From Treponemataceae bacterium (GTDB lineage: Bacteria > Spirochaetota > Spirochaetia > Treponematales > Treponemataceae), in assembly GCA_024402455.1 (NCBI GenBank), contig JAKSTS010000047.1, forward strand, positions 1-15,427: a stretch of DNA of 15,427 nt, written 5' to 3'. Below are positions 7,140 through 15,385 of this stretch, piece by piece; the first letter of the stretch is position 1, and the number at the start of each line of letters is the position of its first letter. Below the pieces are notes generated by a model that was not told where the DNA came from, did no database searches, and saw only the letters and a program-made list of their open reading frames with translations. The position numbers and the translations under genes are program-made.

Positions 7140-8504
7140 ATGAACATAAACGAAAGTGCAAATCTTGAACTGAAGCGTCAGTTTACAGACGAAATCAAAA
7201 AAGAAGTTGTTGCGTTTGCAAATACAGCTGGTGGAATAATTTATGTTGGCGTAAATGATGATGGTTCGGTTTGCGGCGTTGAAAATGTTGATGACGAAAT
7301 GCTCAGGCTTTCCAGTTCAATCCGCCAGGCTATAAAACCTGACATAACTATGTTCGTTTCTTATATAACGGAAGTACTTGAAGATAAAAATGTTATAAAA
7401 ATTACAGTTCAAAGAGGAAATGCACGTCCGTATTATCTTGCAAATAAAGGCATGCGTTCTGCCGGTGTCTATGTGCGCCACGGGTCTGAGTCTGTTATGG
7501 CTTCTGAAGCTGCAATTTTTAAAATGACACAGGAAACAGGTGGTGAACGTTATGAAGAACAGCGCTCGTTAGATCAAAAGTTAACTTTCGTAGAGTTGTC
7601 GCGGCAATTTGCTGCAAGAAATATTTCATTTACAGGGCGCGATAAACGCCGGCTTGGGCTTATAACGGCAGAAGGCCAGTACACAAATCTTGCATTGCTT
7701 TTGTCGGATCAGTGTACGCATACAATAAAAGCTGCACTTTTTGAAGGAAATGACACAAAAACTTTTAAAGACAGACGTGAATTCGGCGGTTCTCTTTTGA
7801 CGCAGCTTAATGATGTTTATGAATGGATTGATTTTCATAATTGCATAAGTTCAAGTTTTACTGGTCTTTATCGAACTGATTTGAGGGATTTTCCGCCGGT
7901 TGCAGTACGCGAATCTTTATTGAATGCAATTGTTCATCGAGATTACAGTTTGAGTGCAAGCATTTTAATTCACATTTTTAAAGACCGTTTTGAAATAATT
8001 TCTGTAGGCGGTCTTGTTGAAGGTCTAAGGCGCGATGATATTATGCTTGGTGTGTCTGCTGCCAGAAATACGAATCTTTCAAAAGTTTTTTACAGATTAA
8101 TGCTTGTTGAAGCTTATGGTTCCGGGTTGCCGCGTATTTTTGCAAGCTATAAAGATGAATTGCCGGTAGAAACAAAATTTACAAAAATGCCTTCGCCGCA
8201 GATTTCTGTAAGTGACAATGCTTTTAAACTTATGCTGCCGAATATGAATGAATGGCAGAAAAGCACAGTATCTGATGCAGAAATTTCACCTGCACAGGCA
8301 AAACATAGGGATGCTGTTCTTGCTTTTGCAGAAAAAAGAGGTTTTATTACGCGGCACGATTTGCAGATTGCACTTGGAATTTCTCAATCTCTTGCTGTAA
8401 GGCTTTTAAGGGATATGACAAAAGAAGGAACGCTTGTTTTGCTTGGCAAAGGTCCGTCTACGCGATATCTTGTTTCTAAAAAAATTACGAAAGATGAAAA
8501 TTAA
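7140..8504 (+). CDS. Schlafen AlbA_2 / GHKL-ATPase / winged-helix protein
   Basis: A 454-residue cytoplasmic protein of the family often mislabelled RecG-like or transcriptional regulator; no cellular role is established. An N-terminal Schlafen AlbA_2 nucleic-acid-binding domain covers about 1-120: E5 and E10 in ESANLELK, VVAFANTAGG at 23-32, then IYVGVNDDGSVCGV. A GHKL-type C-terminal ATPase domain follows: the N-box is ESLLNAIVHRDY at 258-269 (Glu258, Asn262), with IISVGGLVEG at 286-295 and EAYGSGLPRI at 324-333. A winged helix (about 385-447, with RHDLQIALGISQSLAVRLLRDM) completes the usual order. It has no transmembrane segment and no helicase motifs, so it is not RecG. The stop overlaps the hrpB ATG by one base (TAATG), so the two are translationally coupled. 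I infer an ATP-regulated DNA or RNA binder, perhaps a regulator. Confidence 0.9.
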   Translation: MNINESANLELKRQFTDEIKKEVVAFANTAGGIIYVGVNDDGSVCGVENVDDEMLRLSSSIRQAIKPDITMFVSYITEVLEDKNVIKITVQRGNARPYYLANKGMRSAGVYVRHGSESVMASEAAIFKMTQETGGERYEEQRSLDQKLTFVELSRQFAARNISFTGRDKRRLGLITAEGQYTNLALLLSDQCTHTIKAALFEGNDTKTFKDRREFGGSLLTQLNDVYEWIDFHNCISSSFTGLYRTDLRDFPPVAVRESLLNAIVHRDYSLSASILIHIFKDRFEIISVGGLVEGLRRDDIMLGVSAARNTNLSKVFYRLMLVEAYGSGLPRIFASYKDELPVETKFTKMPSPQISVSDNAFKLMLPNMNEWQKSTVSDAEISPAQAKHRDAVLAFAEKRGFITRHDLQIALGISQSLAVRLLRDMTKEGTLVLLGKGPSTRYLVSKKITKDEN

Positions 8505-10906
8505 TGGAAAGAATAAATTTTTTAAGTGAAAAAATAAGGCAGAACGCAAAAAATTCTTTTGAAAAACTCCCTGTCTTTGAACATCTTGAAAATATTGCGG
8601 ATAATTTAAAAAATTCTCCGTCACAAAGCCTTGTGCTGACGGCTGAAACTGGAGCTGGAAAATCAACTGCAGTTCCATTTGGGCTTTTAAATTCATTTGG
8701 TGGAAAAGTGCTTATGCTTGAACCGAGAAGGCTTGCTGTTCTTTCGCTTGCAAAATATGCTTCTGAAATTGCAGATGAACAGTTAGGCAGTTTTGCAGGT
8801 TACCGCATGCACTTAGATTCAAAAGTTACAAAAGAAACACAGCTTGAAATTGTTACAGAAGCTGTTGCGCTGCGGTTAATTCAAAATGACCCGTCTTTAG
8901 AAGGTTATTCTGTCGTAATAATTGATGAATTTCACGAACGCTCAGTTTATGTAGATTTGTTTCTTGCTTTTCTAAAAGAAGCAAAAGAACTGCGAGACGA
9001 TCTTTTTCTGCTTGTAATGTCAGCTACAATTGAAACCAAAAAATTGTGTGAATATTTGAACTGCGGGCTTTATTCTGTTCCGGGGCGGCTTTTCCCTGTT
9101 GAAATTGAATATAAACAGACAGAAATAGAAAATGCAGTAATGCATGAACTTGAAAATCCCTGTAATTCCGGTTCAATTCTTGTATTTCTGCCCGGCATAA
9201 AAGACATTAAGCGTGCAGAACAAAAATTAAAAGAAAAGCTTGAAAACACAGAAAATGTAGAAATATGCCTTTTGCACAGTTCTGTTTCTTTTGAAGAACA
9301 GAAACATGTTTTGACTATGCCCGAAAAAGGCACAAGACGTGTTATTTTGTCATCAAGCATTGCAGAAACTTCCTTGACAGTGCCGGATATTTCAACAGTA
9401 ATAGATTCTGGTCTTGCACGCATAAACCGTTTTGAACCAAGAACAGGAATGAACCGGCTTGTTACAGAAAGTGAATGTGAATTTTCTGCAACGCAAAGGG
9501 CAGGGCGTGCTGGACGAACTCAGAAAGGCAGATGTGTCCGCATGTGGCATAAAACAGATTTGCGTCTCAAAAGTCTGCCTGTAGAAATCCTGCGTTCAGA
9601 CATAACGTTTCTGGTACTGGAATGTGACTTGTTGGGTGCATTAAGGAGAGATTCCATCGATTTGCTTGACCTGCCGCCGCTTGGCGCCTGGAACCAGGCC
9701 TGTGAATTTTTGCAGAAAGCTGAACTGATTGAAAAAGACGAAGATGGCGGTTCAATTACGTCAAAAGGGAAACTGGTGCTTTCTTTTGGAATTCATCCGC
9801 GGCTTGGTGCTGTTGCCGCGTCGGCTGCTTTTTCCGGCAATTTAAAAAATGCGCTTGATTATGTCATAAAATACAGCGGAGAAAATTCAGCCGAAAGAGC
9901 CGGAAAACTGTATGCAAATCTTGAAAAGAAAATAAAAGCTTTTGAAGTTCCTCTTGATTTGAAAAATGCAGAACCGTCTGAATTAAACGGTGCAAATGTG
10001 CTTCTGTGCGGTTTTTTTGACCGTGTTGCCAGACGAGAAGACGGCATTATTTATCAGCTTTATTCTGGAAAAAAAGCAGCTTTATGTGCAGATTTGCAGA
10101 AGAAATTTCAAGAAACCGGCTTTCCAGAATATATCATTGCAATTGATGCAGATTCCGGCGAAAAACAGGGCTGCATTTATCAGGCTGAAAAACTTGAAAA
10201 TGTTGAAAACTGGCTTAAAATGCACAGCACAGAAGAAATTCATGTTTATTTTGAAGAAACCAAAAGTGCAAGAAAAGTACGCAAGGCGCGCCGTAAACTT
10301 TATGGCCGGATTCTTCTCTCAGAAGAATTGCTTGCAGTTGAGCCGTCTGATACGGCAAAAGCGTATGTTTCATTTTTCAGGGAAAATGGAATTGAATCAT
10401 TTCCGTGGAATAAAGCATCTTTGAATTTTTATGAACGGGCGCGCTTTTATGCAAAACATTCCCTTGAAGAAAAAACAGATGATCTGCTTGAAAACCTTGA
10501 AGAGTGGCTGTTGCCGTTCTGGCATGGTTCTTCAATGATTTCTGAAGAAAATTTTTTAGAAGCGCTCCGCTATAAATTTGACGGCCGTTCTGTTGATTCT
10601 GCTGTTCCGCTTCGGCTAAAACTTGAAAATGGCAGGGAAGTTCAGGTTAAATATGAAGAAATCGACAAAAGTGCCGGACCTGTTCCTGTTATTGAAATAA
10701 TAATCCAGCAGATTTTCGGCTGCAAAAAAACACCGGCAGTCTGCGGCGTGCCTGTTTTGTTCAGGCTTTTATCTCCTGCAAGACGTCCGTTACAGGTTAC
10801 ACAAGATCTTGAAGGGTTCTGGAAAAACACATGGCCTGAAATCTGCAAAGAAATGAAAGGCCGTTATCCGAAACACAACTGGGATCCGGATAAAGTATGC
10901 GACTGA
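8504..10906 (+). CDS. hrpB: ATP-dependent DEAH-box helicase HrpB
   Basis: A DEAH/RHA-type helicase of 800 residues, close to E. coli HrpB (about 810-825); its physiological role is poorly defined, with RNA unwinding expected from its family. Motifs in order: Walker A ETGAGKST at 48-55; LEPRRLA at 72-78; DEFH at 141-144, the HrpB form of motif II; SAT at 173-175; SSSIAETSLTVPDI at 283-296; and motif VI QRAGRAGR at 331-338. The HrpB-specific C-terminal domain ends the protein, with LLSPARRPLQVT and the diagnostic MKGRYPKHNWDPD. The ATG lies within the TAA of the AlbA_2 gene and has only a weak ribosome site, as expected for a coupled gene. No clear terminator is visible in the 176 bases before metA. 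Confidence 0.96.
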   Translation: MERINFLSEKIRQNAKNSFEKLPVFEHLENIADNLKNSPSQSLVLTAETGAGKSTAVPFGLLNSFGGKVLMLEPRRLAVLSLAKYASEIADEQLGSFAGYRMHLDSKVTKETQLEIVTEAVALRLIQNDPSLEGYSVVIIDEFHERSVYVDLFLAFLKEAKELRDDLFLLVMSATIETKKLCEYLNCGLYSVPGRLFPVEIEYKQTEIENAVMHELENPCNSGSILVFLPGIKDIKRAEQKLKEKLENTENVEICLLHSSVSFEEQKHVLTMPEKGTRRVILSSSIAETSLTVPDISTVIDSGLARINRFEPRTGMNRLVTESECEFSATQRAGRAGRTQKGRCVRMWHKTDLRLKSLPVEILRSDITFLVLECDLLGALRRDSIDLLDLPPLGAWNQACEFLQKAELIEKDEDGGSITSKGKLVLSFGIHPRLGAVAASAAFSGNLKNALDYVIKYSGENSAERAGKLYANLEKKIKAFEVPLDLKNAEPSELNGANVLLCGFFDRVARREDGIIYQLYSGKKAALCADLQKKFQETGFPEYIIAIDADSGEKQGCIYQAEKLENVENWLKMHSTEEIHVYFEETKSARKVRKARRKLYGRILLSEELLAVEPSDTAKAYVSFFRENGIESFPWNKASLNFYERARFYAKHSLEEKTDDLLENLEEWLLPFWHGSSMISEENFLEALRYKFDGRSVDSAVPLRLKLENGREVQVKYEEIDKSAGPVPVIEIIIQQIFGCKKTPAVCGVPVLFRLLSPARRPLQVTQDLEGFWKNTWPEICKEMKGRYPKHNWDPDKVCD

Positions 10907-10979
10907 AAAGCTTGCGGTTGAATTCTGTCTTTAAAAAGATTTTGCATCAAAATACAGTTTGGTGGGCGACTTTTTTATT

Positions 10980-10996
10980 GATTATATGATATAATC
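10980..10996. promoter_or_regulatory. 17-bp perfect palindrome containing the metA -10 element
   Basis: GATTATAT, a central G, then ATATAATC form a perfect dyad. Its right arm contains TATAAT (10990-10995), the best -10 in the hrpB-metA gap; any -35 (GCGACT, 10966-10971, 18-bp spacing) is weak. Placement over a -10 about 87 bases before the metA ATG suggests an operator or an activator-dependent promoter. The AT richness means the palindrome could partly be chance. Confidence 0.45.
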
Positions 10997-11082
10997 ATCT
11001 GTGTTATTTTAGGGTGAAATCTTTTCTTTTTTTAGAAAATCAGACAAAACTAAGATTCGCCTGAAATTATTTCGGAAGAATT

Positions 11083-11997
11083 ATGCCAATTAAAATACAG
11101 TCAGATTTACCTGCACGTTCAGTGCTTGAATCAGAAAATATATTCGTAATGACAGAGCAGCGGGCTGCTTTGCAGGACATTCGACCGCTGCAGATTGCAA
11201 TCGTCAATCTGATGCCGACGAAAATTGCAACAGAAACACAGCTGCTCCGCCTGCTTGGAAATACGCCTCTTCAGGTTGAAATATCTCTTGTCCACATGTC
11301 GACGCATGAATCAAAAAACACAGGCGCAGAACATCTTGAAAAATTTTATGTAACGCCAAAAGACATTGCCGGCAAAAAATATGACGGCATGATTATTACA
11401 GGCGCACCAGTTGAGCAGCTTCCATTTGAAGAAGTTGATTACTGGAAAGAACTTACGACGATTATGGATTTTGCTTCTACAAATGTTTTTTCAACGCTTT
11501 ATATCTGCTGGGGTGCACAGGCAGGACTTTTCTACCATTATGGAATTCCAAAGTATAATCTTGAGAAAAAAATGTTCGGCATTTTTCAGAATACACGGAA
11601 AGTTAAAAATGATCCGCTTATGCGTGGTTTTGACGACAGGTTTCCTTCTCCACAGTCAAGACATACAGAAGTGCGCAAAGAAGACATTTTAAAAGTGCCG
11701 GAACTGCAGATTCTTGCAGAGTCAGAACGTTCAGGCGTGCTTCTTGTAAAATCAAAGGATAACCGCCGTGTATTTATGACCGGTCATCTTGAATATGACA
11801 CAGAAACGCTTGGTGCAGAATATTTCCGTGATATAAGTCAACACAAACAGATAGAAATGCCTTACAATTACTTTCCGGATGATAATCCTGAAAACCGTCC
11901 TGTTTCAACATGGAGAAGCCATGCACATTTGTTTTATTCAAATTGGCTGAACTATTATGTTTATCAGGAAACACCTTTTGAGCTGGAAAAAATCTGA
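11083..11997 (+). CDS. metA: homoserine O-acetyltransferase (MetA family)
   Basis: It acylates homoserine in the first committed step of methionine synthesis in the cytoplasm. The 304 residues align with E. coli MetA without gaps at the key sites: catalytic Cys142 in ICWGAQAG, and His235 and Glu237 in GHLEYD. Also visible are [17 protein letters not shown] at 42-58 and [12 protein letters not shown] at 100-111. Residue 111 is Glu. In Bacillus cereus MetA, Glu111 gives acetyl-CoA specificity and Gly111 succinyl-CoA, so this enzyme should be an acetyltransferase, despite the usual succinyltransferase label for the family. That fits the MetY in this window. GGAAG lies 4 bases before the ATG. A palindromic promoter candidate sits upstream. 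Its TGA overlaps the ATG of the GGDEF/EAL gene (TGATG), so the two are co-transcribed and coupled. Confidence in acetyl over succinyl rests on that one residue plus context. Confidence 0.95.
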   Translation: MPIKIQSDLPARSVLESENIFVMTEQRAALQDIRPLQIAIVNLMPTKIATETQLLRLLGNTPLQVEISLVHMSTHESKNTGAEHLEKFYVTPKDIAGKKYDGMIITGAPVEQLPFEEVDYWKELTTIMDFASTNVFSTLYICWGAQAGLFYHYGIPKYNLEKKMFGIFQNTRKVKNDPLMRGFDDRFPSPQSRHTEVRKEDILKVPELQILAESERSGVLLVKSKDNRRVFMTGHLEYDTETLGAEYFRDISQHKQIEMPYNYFPDDNPENRPVSTWRSHAHLFYSNWLNYYVYQETPFELEKI

Positions 11998-14420
11998 TGA
12001 GAAACAGAAAAATTAGAAAAAAGAATATTTTCTCATTTTTAGACAATGCATACATAATTGCAATTGTTCTCTGTCTTTTTCTTTTTCTCGTAATGATTTC
12101 AATGGCATTTGTAATTACTTACCGGAATGTCCGCAAATCAAGCACTGCTTCAATGGCAGAAGAACTGCAGCTTTATACAGATGAAATCGGCACTGCACTG
12201 CACGAAGCCGAAATACAGCTTTCAAATCTTGCATCAGATTCTCAGTTTGTTGATTTTATTGCGGGCAACAGCGGCAGCCTTTCTGATGAATTAACTGAAA
12301 AAATCCGCTGGCAGACAAATGTAATAGAAACGGCACTGCCGGTTATTGAAGCAATTGAATATTATGACGTTTCCGGCAAACAGATAGAAATAAAAGGCTT
12401 TCCGCAGGAAAGAATTCTGCTTGAAAATGTAATTTCATGGATGTTTTTGAATACTTTTTCTGACGGAAATCCGCTTTTTTTAACACTGCCTGATTATGTT
12501 TCTTCAATTCCATATTTTATTATTCCGGTTTTAAAAGATGGTGAAACATGCGGATTTATGGTTGCAAAGACATCAAGAAGTTTTTTCTATAACTTTTTTG
12601 ACCGCCAGAAATTCGGAAAAAGCGGCCAGCTTTATATTTTTGATAATTATCTTAACATTATGTGCGGTTCGCTTTCTGCTGACCAATGGGCTGAAATGCT
12701 GACTGATGCGGCTTTTGCAGAAAAAGTTGTACCTGATATTTATGAAAAATTTACAGAAACAGCTTTTAAAGTAAACGGTGAACCGGAACGCATTGCAGTT
12801 TCAACCATTAACCGGGAATTCAATATTGTACTTTGTGCATCTGTAAACAGACGTGAACTTGCAGCTGATGCGTTTGCATCGCTTCGGCTTTTGCTTGTTA
12901 CTTCAGTTTTTATGTTTGCAGCGGCTGTTTTTGTCAACATTCTGCTTTATAAGCGTCTTGATGCTCCGTTAAACAAAATGGTTGAACGCTGTATGGAAAT
13001 CAAAATCGGCAACCAGGATGTTTGTTTTGAAAACTACAAGGATAAAAACTTAAACATTCTTGCCGAAACGCTTAATGAAACAATTTCTTCCATGTCAGCC
13101 TATCAGGCAAACCTTGAAGTCATGGCTTTTACAGATCCGCTTCTTGGCATAGGCAACAGAAGCGCATTAATCCGTGCTCTTGAAGAATTTATCCACACAG
13201 AGCGAAAAGATTTTTCAATTTTTATGATTGATGTTGTGGATTTTGACCATTTCAACGAGCTTTTTTCTGTAAAAACCGGCGACATGCTGCTTCGCAAGAC
13301 AGCAGCCATGCTCGATACAATTTCGCAGTCGAATGTTTACCGTTACAACGGAGATACATTTGTAATAATTACGCCGAATGCAGACGGTGCAAAATGTGCA
13401 AATGTAATACGCGAAATAAAAGATTTCTTTGCAAATCCGGTTGAAGTTCCGGCCGGAAAATATGTAATCAGCATGAATGCCGGTCGTGCAGATTTTCCAG
13501 ACCATGGAACAACGCCGACAGAACTTTTGCGAAGCTGCAAAACTGCGCTCAAATATTCCAAATCTTTAATAAAACGCAATTTGTGTATTGTTTATAACAG
13601 TATCATCAACGACGCGGTTGGACGAAGCAATATAATAAAAGACATTGTACTTGACGCAATTAATAATCAGACTGGCATTGAAGTTGTCTATCAGCCTGTT
13701 TATTCAATTAAAGAAGGAAAATTTACAAGGCTTGAAGCTTTGCTGCGTATAAAAAACAACCAGATTGTAATTGGCCCGGAAGAAGCAGTTGCAGTTGCAG
13801 AAGCAAACGGGTTCATCAATGAATTAGGCGATATAATCATTAAAAATGTCTGCAATTTTGCAAAAGTCATACAGAACAGAAAAACAAGCATAGACACAAT
13901 TTCAATAAATCTTTCTGTCGTGCAGCTTTTGCAGCACGGCTTTTTTGACCGTGTAAAGAGAATACTTACAGATTCGCAGGTTCCTCTTTCGCTTTTTGAA
14001 TTTGAAATTACAGAATCTGTGTTGATTACTTCGTTTGAATCTGTAAGGGAAAAAATTGTTCAGCTTAAATCTCTTGGCATTCGTGTTGCACTTGACGATT
14101 TTGGTGCAGGCTACAGTGGCATAAATTATCTTGCAAACCTGCCGGTTGATACGCTGAAACTTGACAGGCAGATTGTTTTTAAATTGGGGCTTTCGGCAAG
14201 ACAAGATGTGCTTGTAAAAGCAATTATTGATGCCTGCAAGAGCTTTAATCTGAGCATCATTACAGAAGGTGTTGAAACACAGGAAGTTCTCGATAAAGCA
14301 ATAGAACTTGGTGCAGATTATATTCAAGGTTTCTTCTACGCAAAACCAATGCAAAGTGCCCGCCTTTTCAGTTTTCTCGAAGAAGCCCGCCTTGTTTCAG
14401 AATTTCATCATATGGACTAA
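11997..14420 (+). CDS. membrane sensor with degenerate GGDEF and intact EAL domain (predicted c-di-GMP phosphodiesterase)
   Basis: An 807-residue inner-membrane protein. TM1 is at about 19-41 and TM2 at about 297-318. They enclose a roughly 255-residue extracytoplasmic region, probably Cache-like, with FGKSGQLYIFD at 206-216. A linker, possibly HAMP-like (319-370), leads to a GGDEF domain (about 373-535). There the signature is NGDTF at 451-455, so the second Gly-Gly position and the catalytic Glu are changed and no RxxD inhibitory site precedes it; cyclase activity is unlikely. The EAL domain (about 547-800) keeps the catalytic set: E580-A-L-L-R, Asn638 in INLS, EITES at 670-674, DDFGAGYS at 700-707, Lys721, TEGVE at 756-760 and Gln777 in IQGFFYAKP. 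The protein should hydrolyse c-di-GMP, perhaps with GTP binding at the GGDEF domain as an activator. It overlaps metA by one base with only a weak ribosome site of its own, and a terminator follows at once. Confidence 0.93.
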   Translation: MRNRKIRKKNIFSFLDNAYIIAIVLCLFLFLVMISMAFVITYRNVRKSSTASMAEELQLYTDEIGTALHEAEIQLSNLASDSQFVDFIAGNSGSLSDELTEKIRWQTNVIETALPVIEAIEYYDVSGKQIEIKGFPQERILLENVISWMFLNTFSDGNPLFLTLPDYVSSIPYFIIPVLKDGETCGFMVAKTSRSFFYNFFDRQKFGKSGQLYIFDNYLNIMCGSLSADQWAEMLTDAAFAEKVVPDIYEKFTETAFKVNGEPERIAVSTINREFNIVLCASVNRRELAADAFASLRLLLVTSVFMFAAAVFVNILLYKRLDAPLNKMVERCMEIKIGNQDVCFENYKDKNLNILAETLNETISSMSAYQANLEVMAFTDPLLGIGNRSALIRALEEFIHTERKDFSIFMIDVVDFDHFNELFSVKTGDMLLRKTAAMLDTISQSNVYRYNGDTFVIITPNADGAKCANVIREIKDFFANPVEVPAGKYVISMNAGRADFPDHGTTPTELLRSCKTALKYSKSLIKRNLCIVYNSIINDAVGRSNIIKDIVLDAINNQTGIEVVYQPVYSIKEGKFTRLEALLRIKNNQIVIGPEEAVAVAEANGFINELGDIIIKNVCNFAKVIQNRKTSIDTISINLSVVQLLQHGFFDRVKRILTDSQVPLSLFEFEITESVLITSFESVREKIVQLKSLGIRVALDDFGAGYSGINYLANLPVDTLKLDRQIVFKLGLSARQDVLVKAIIDACKSFNLSIITEGVETQEVLDKAIELGADYIQGFFYAKPMQSARLFSFLEEARLVSEFHHMD

Positions 14421-14422
14421 AA

Positions 14423-14461
14423 AGATGCATAAGTAATTTCATCAATTACGTGCATTTTTTG
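14423..14461 (+). terminator. rho-independent terminator of the metA-GGDEF/EAL operon
   Basis: ATGCA (14425-14429) pairs with TGCAT (14451-14455), and GTAATT (14433-14438) with AATTAC (14444-14449) inside it. The loop is TCATC, with a TAA/G internal loop, and a run of Ts follows. It begins right after the stop. Confidence 0.82.
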
Positions 14462-14504
14462 AAAGGTTTTTAGAACCTAAAGTCATGATAGATAATTTCT
14501 TCAT

Positions 14505-14533
14505 TTAACATACTCCGTCGTTTTTGATATAAT
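14505..14533 (+). promoter_or_regulatory. near-consensus promoter of the TauE/SafE gene
   Basis: TTAACA (14505-14510, 5/6) and TATAAT (14528-14533, perfect) are 17 bp apart, the best sigma-70 promoter in the window. The expected start point is about 14540, only about 3 bases before the ATG at 14543, and no ribosome binding site fits between. Confidence 0.75.
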
Positions 14534-14542
14534 CAGCAGAAT

Positions 14543-15325
14543 ATGGAAACTTTGAGTTTTGTGCATTTTCTGATAATTTGTCCGGCAGTTTTTATTGCAG
14601 GATTTATTGATGCAATAGCAGGCGGCGGAGGCTTAATTACACTTCCGGCTTATTTGTTTATTGGTTTGCCTGCGCATAATGCAATTGCAACAAATAAACT
14701 AAGCTCGGCAATGGGAACGGCAGTTTCTACTATAGAATACATTCGTGACGGATTTGTTAACTGGAAAACATCTGTTTTTTGCGTAATCGTAACAATGCTT
14801 GGCGCCGCAATCGGTTCAAATCTTGCACTTTTAATTCCCGAAAAATTTTTCAGTATTCTTATGATTTGTCTTCTTCCATTAGTTGCCCTTTATGTTTTAA
14901 AAAATAAAAGATTTGAAACAAACAAAGAACGCTTTTCGGAATGCAAGACGCTTGTTCTCTGTTTAATAAGTGCATTTTTTGTAGGAATGTACGACGGCTT
15001 TTATGGACCAGGAACAGGAACTTTTATGCTTCTTTTGCTTACAGGTCTTGCCCGCCTGAGCCTAAATGGAGCTGCAGGAACAACAAAAATTGTAAATCTA
15101 ACTTCGAATGTAACTGCTCTTGTAGTTTTTATTATAAACGGCAAAGTAATCTGGCTTCTCGGCCTTATTGCCAGTATTTTCAGTATTGCCGGTCATTTTC
15201 TTGGCGCAAAAACTTTTGTCAAAAACGGCACAAAAATTGCCCGTCCGATTGTAATCCTTGTATTGATTGCATTATTCATAAAAGTTGCCTGTTCTTATGT
15301 TCTTGCTTTTTTTGAAGCTATGTAA
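14543..15325 (+). CDS. TauE/SafE family anion exporter (DUF81 membrane permease)
   Basis: A 260-residue integral membrane protein with about seven to eight hydrophobic segments (near 6-25, 29-45, 76-97, 102-119, 134-150, 158-172, 185-220 and 232-257). The family moves sulfite, sulfoacetate or other small organic or sulfur anions across the inner membrane; the substrate here cannot be read from sequence. The inverted-duplicate layout is visible: GFIDAIAGGGGLITLPA (20-36) with IATNKLSSAMGT (48-59) matches GMYDGFYGPGTGTFMLLLL (148-166) with AAGTTKIVNLTSN (177-189). The length is normal. The ATG matches the family's usual N-terminus, yet it has no Shine-Dalgarno and lies about 3 bases after the predicted transcription start. 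It follows the c-di-GMP operon terminator, so it is its own unit. Nearness to metA and metY suggests, without proving, a role with sulfur anions. Confidence 0.92.
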   Translation: METLSFVHFLIICPAVFIAGFIDAIAGGGGLITLPAYLFIGLPAHNAIATNKLSSAMGTAVSTIEYIRDGFVNWKTSVFCVIVTMLGAAIGSNLALLIPEKFFSILMICLLPLVALYVLKNKRFETNKERFSECKTLVLCLISAFFVGMYDGFYGPGTGTFMLLLLTGLARLSLNGAAGTTKIVNLTSNVTALVVFIINGKVIWLLGLIASIFSIAGHFLGAKTFVKNGTKIARPIVILVLIALFIKVACSYVLAFFEAM

Positions 15326-15357
15326 GTTTTGCCGCAATGCAGAGCCATGCTGAATGT

Positions 15358-15379
15358 ATAAAAATTATAGGATTTTTAT
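15358..15379. repeat. AT-only 8-bp inverted repeat after the TauE/SafE gene
   Basis: ATAAAAAT (15358-15365) and ATTTTTAT (15372-15379) form a perfect hairpin with loop TATAGG. It lacks GC pairs and a trailing T run, so it is at best a weak terminator for the exporter gene, 33 bases past its stop. Confidence 0.35.
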
Positions 15380-15385
15380 TCGCGC

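Noticed and set aside
7140..8504. Reading the AlbA_2 protein as a RecG-like helicase.
   Set aside because: No Walker A, DEAD/DEAH or other helicase motif; the domain order is AlbA_2, GHKL ATPase, winged helix.
7140..10906. A complete new anti-phage system formed by the AlbA_2 protein and HrpB.
   Set aside because: No mobile-element signs, no nuclease or toxin domain, and HrpB is a widespread housekeeping-type gene; kept only as a linked-pair finding.
10997..11082. SAM riboswitch in front of metA.
   Set aside because: The leader is short and AT-rich with only a weak TTTTCT/AGAAAA pairing; no known aptamer layout.
13902..14354. 150-codon minus-strand reading frame opposite the EAL domain.
   Set aside because: Cys, Asn, Phe and Lys-rich translation with no domain features, lying wholly against a conserved EAL domain.
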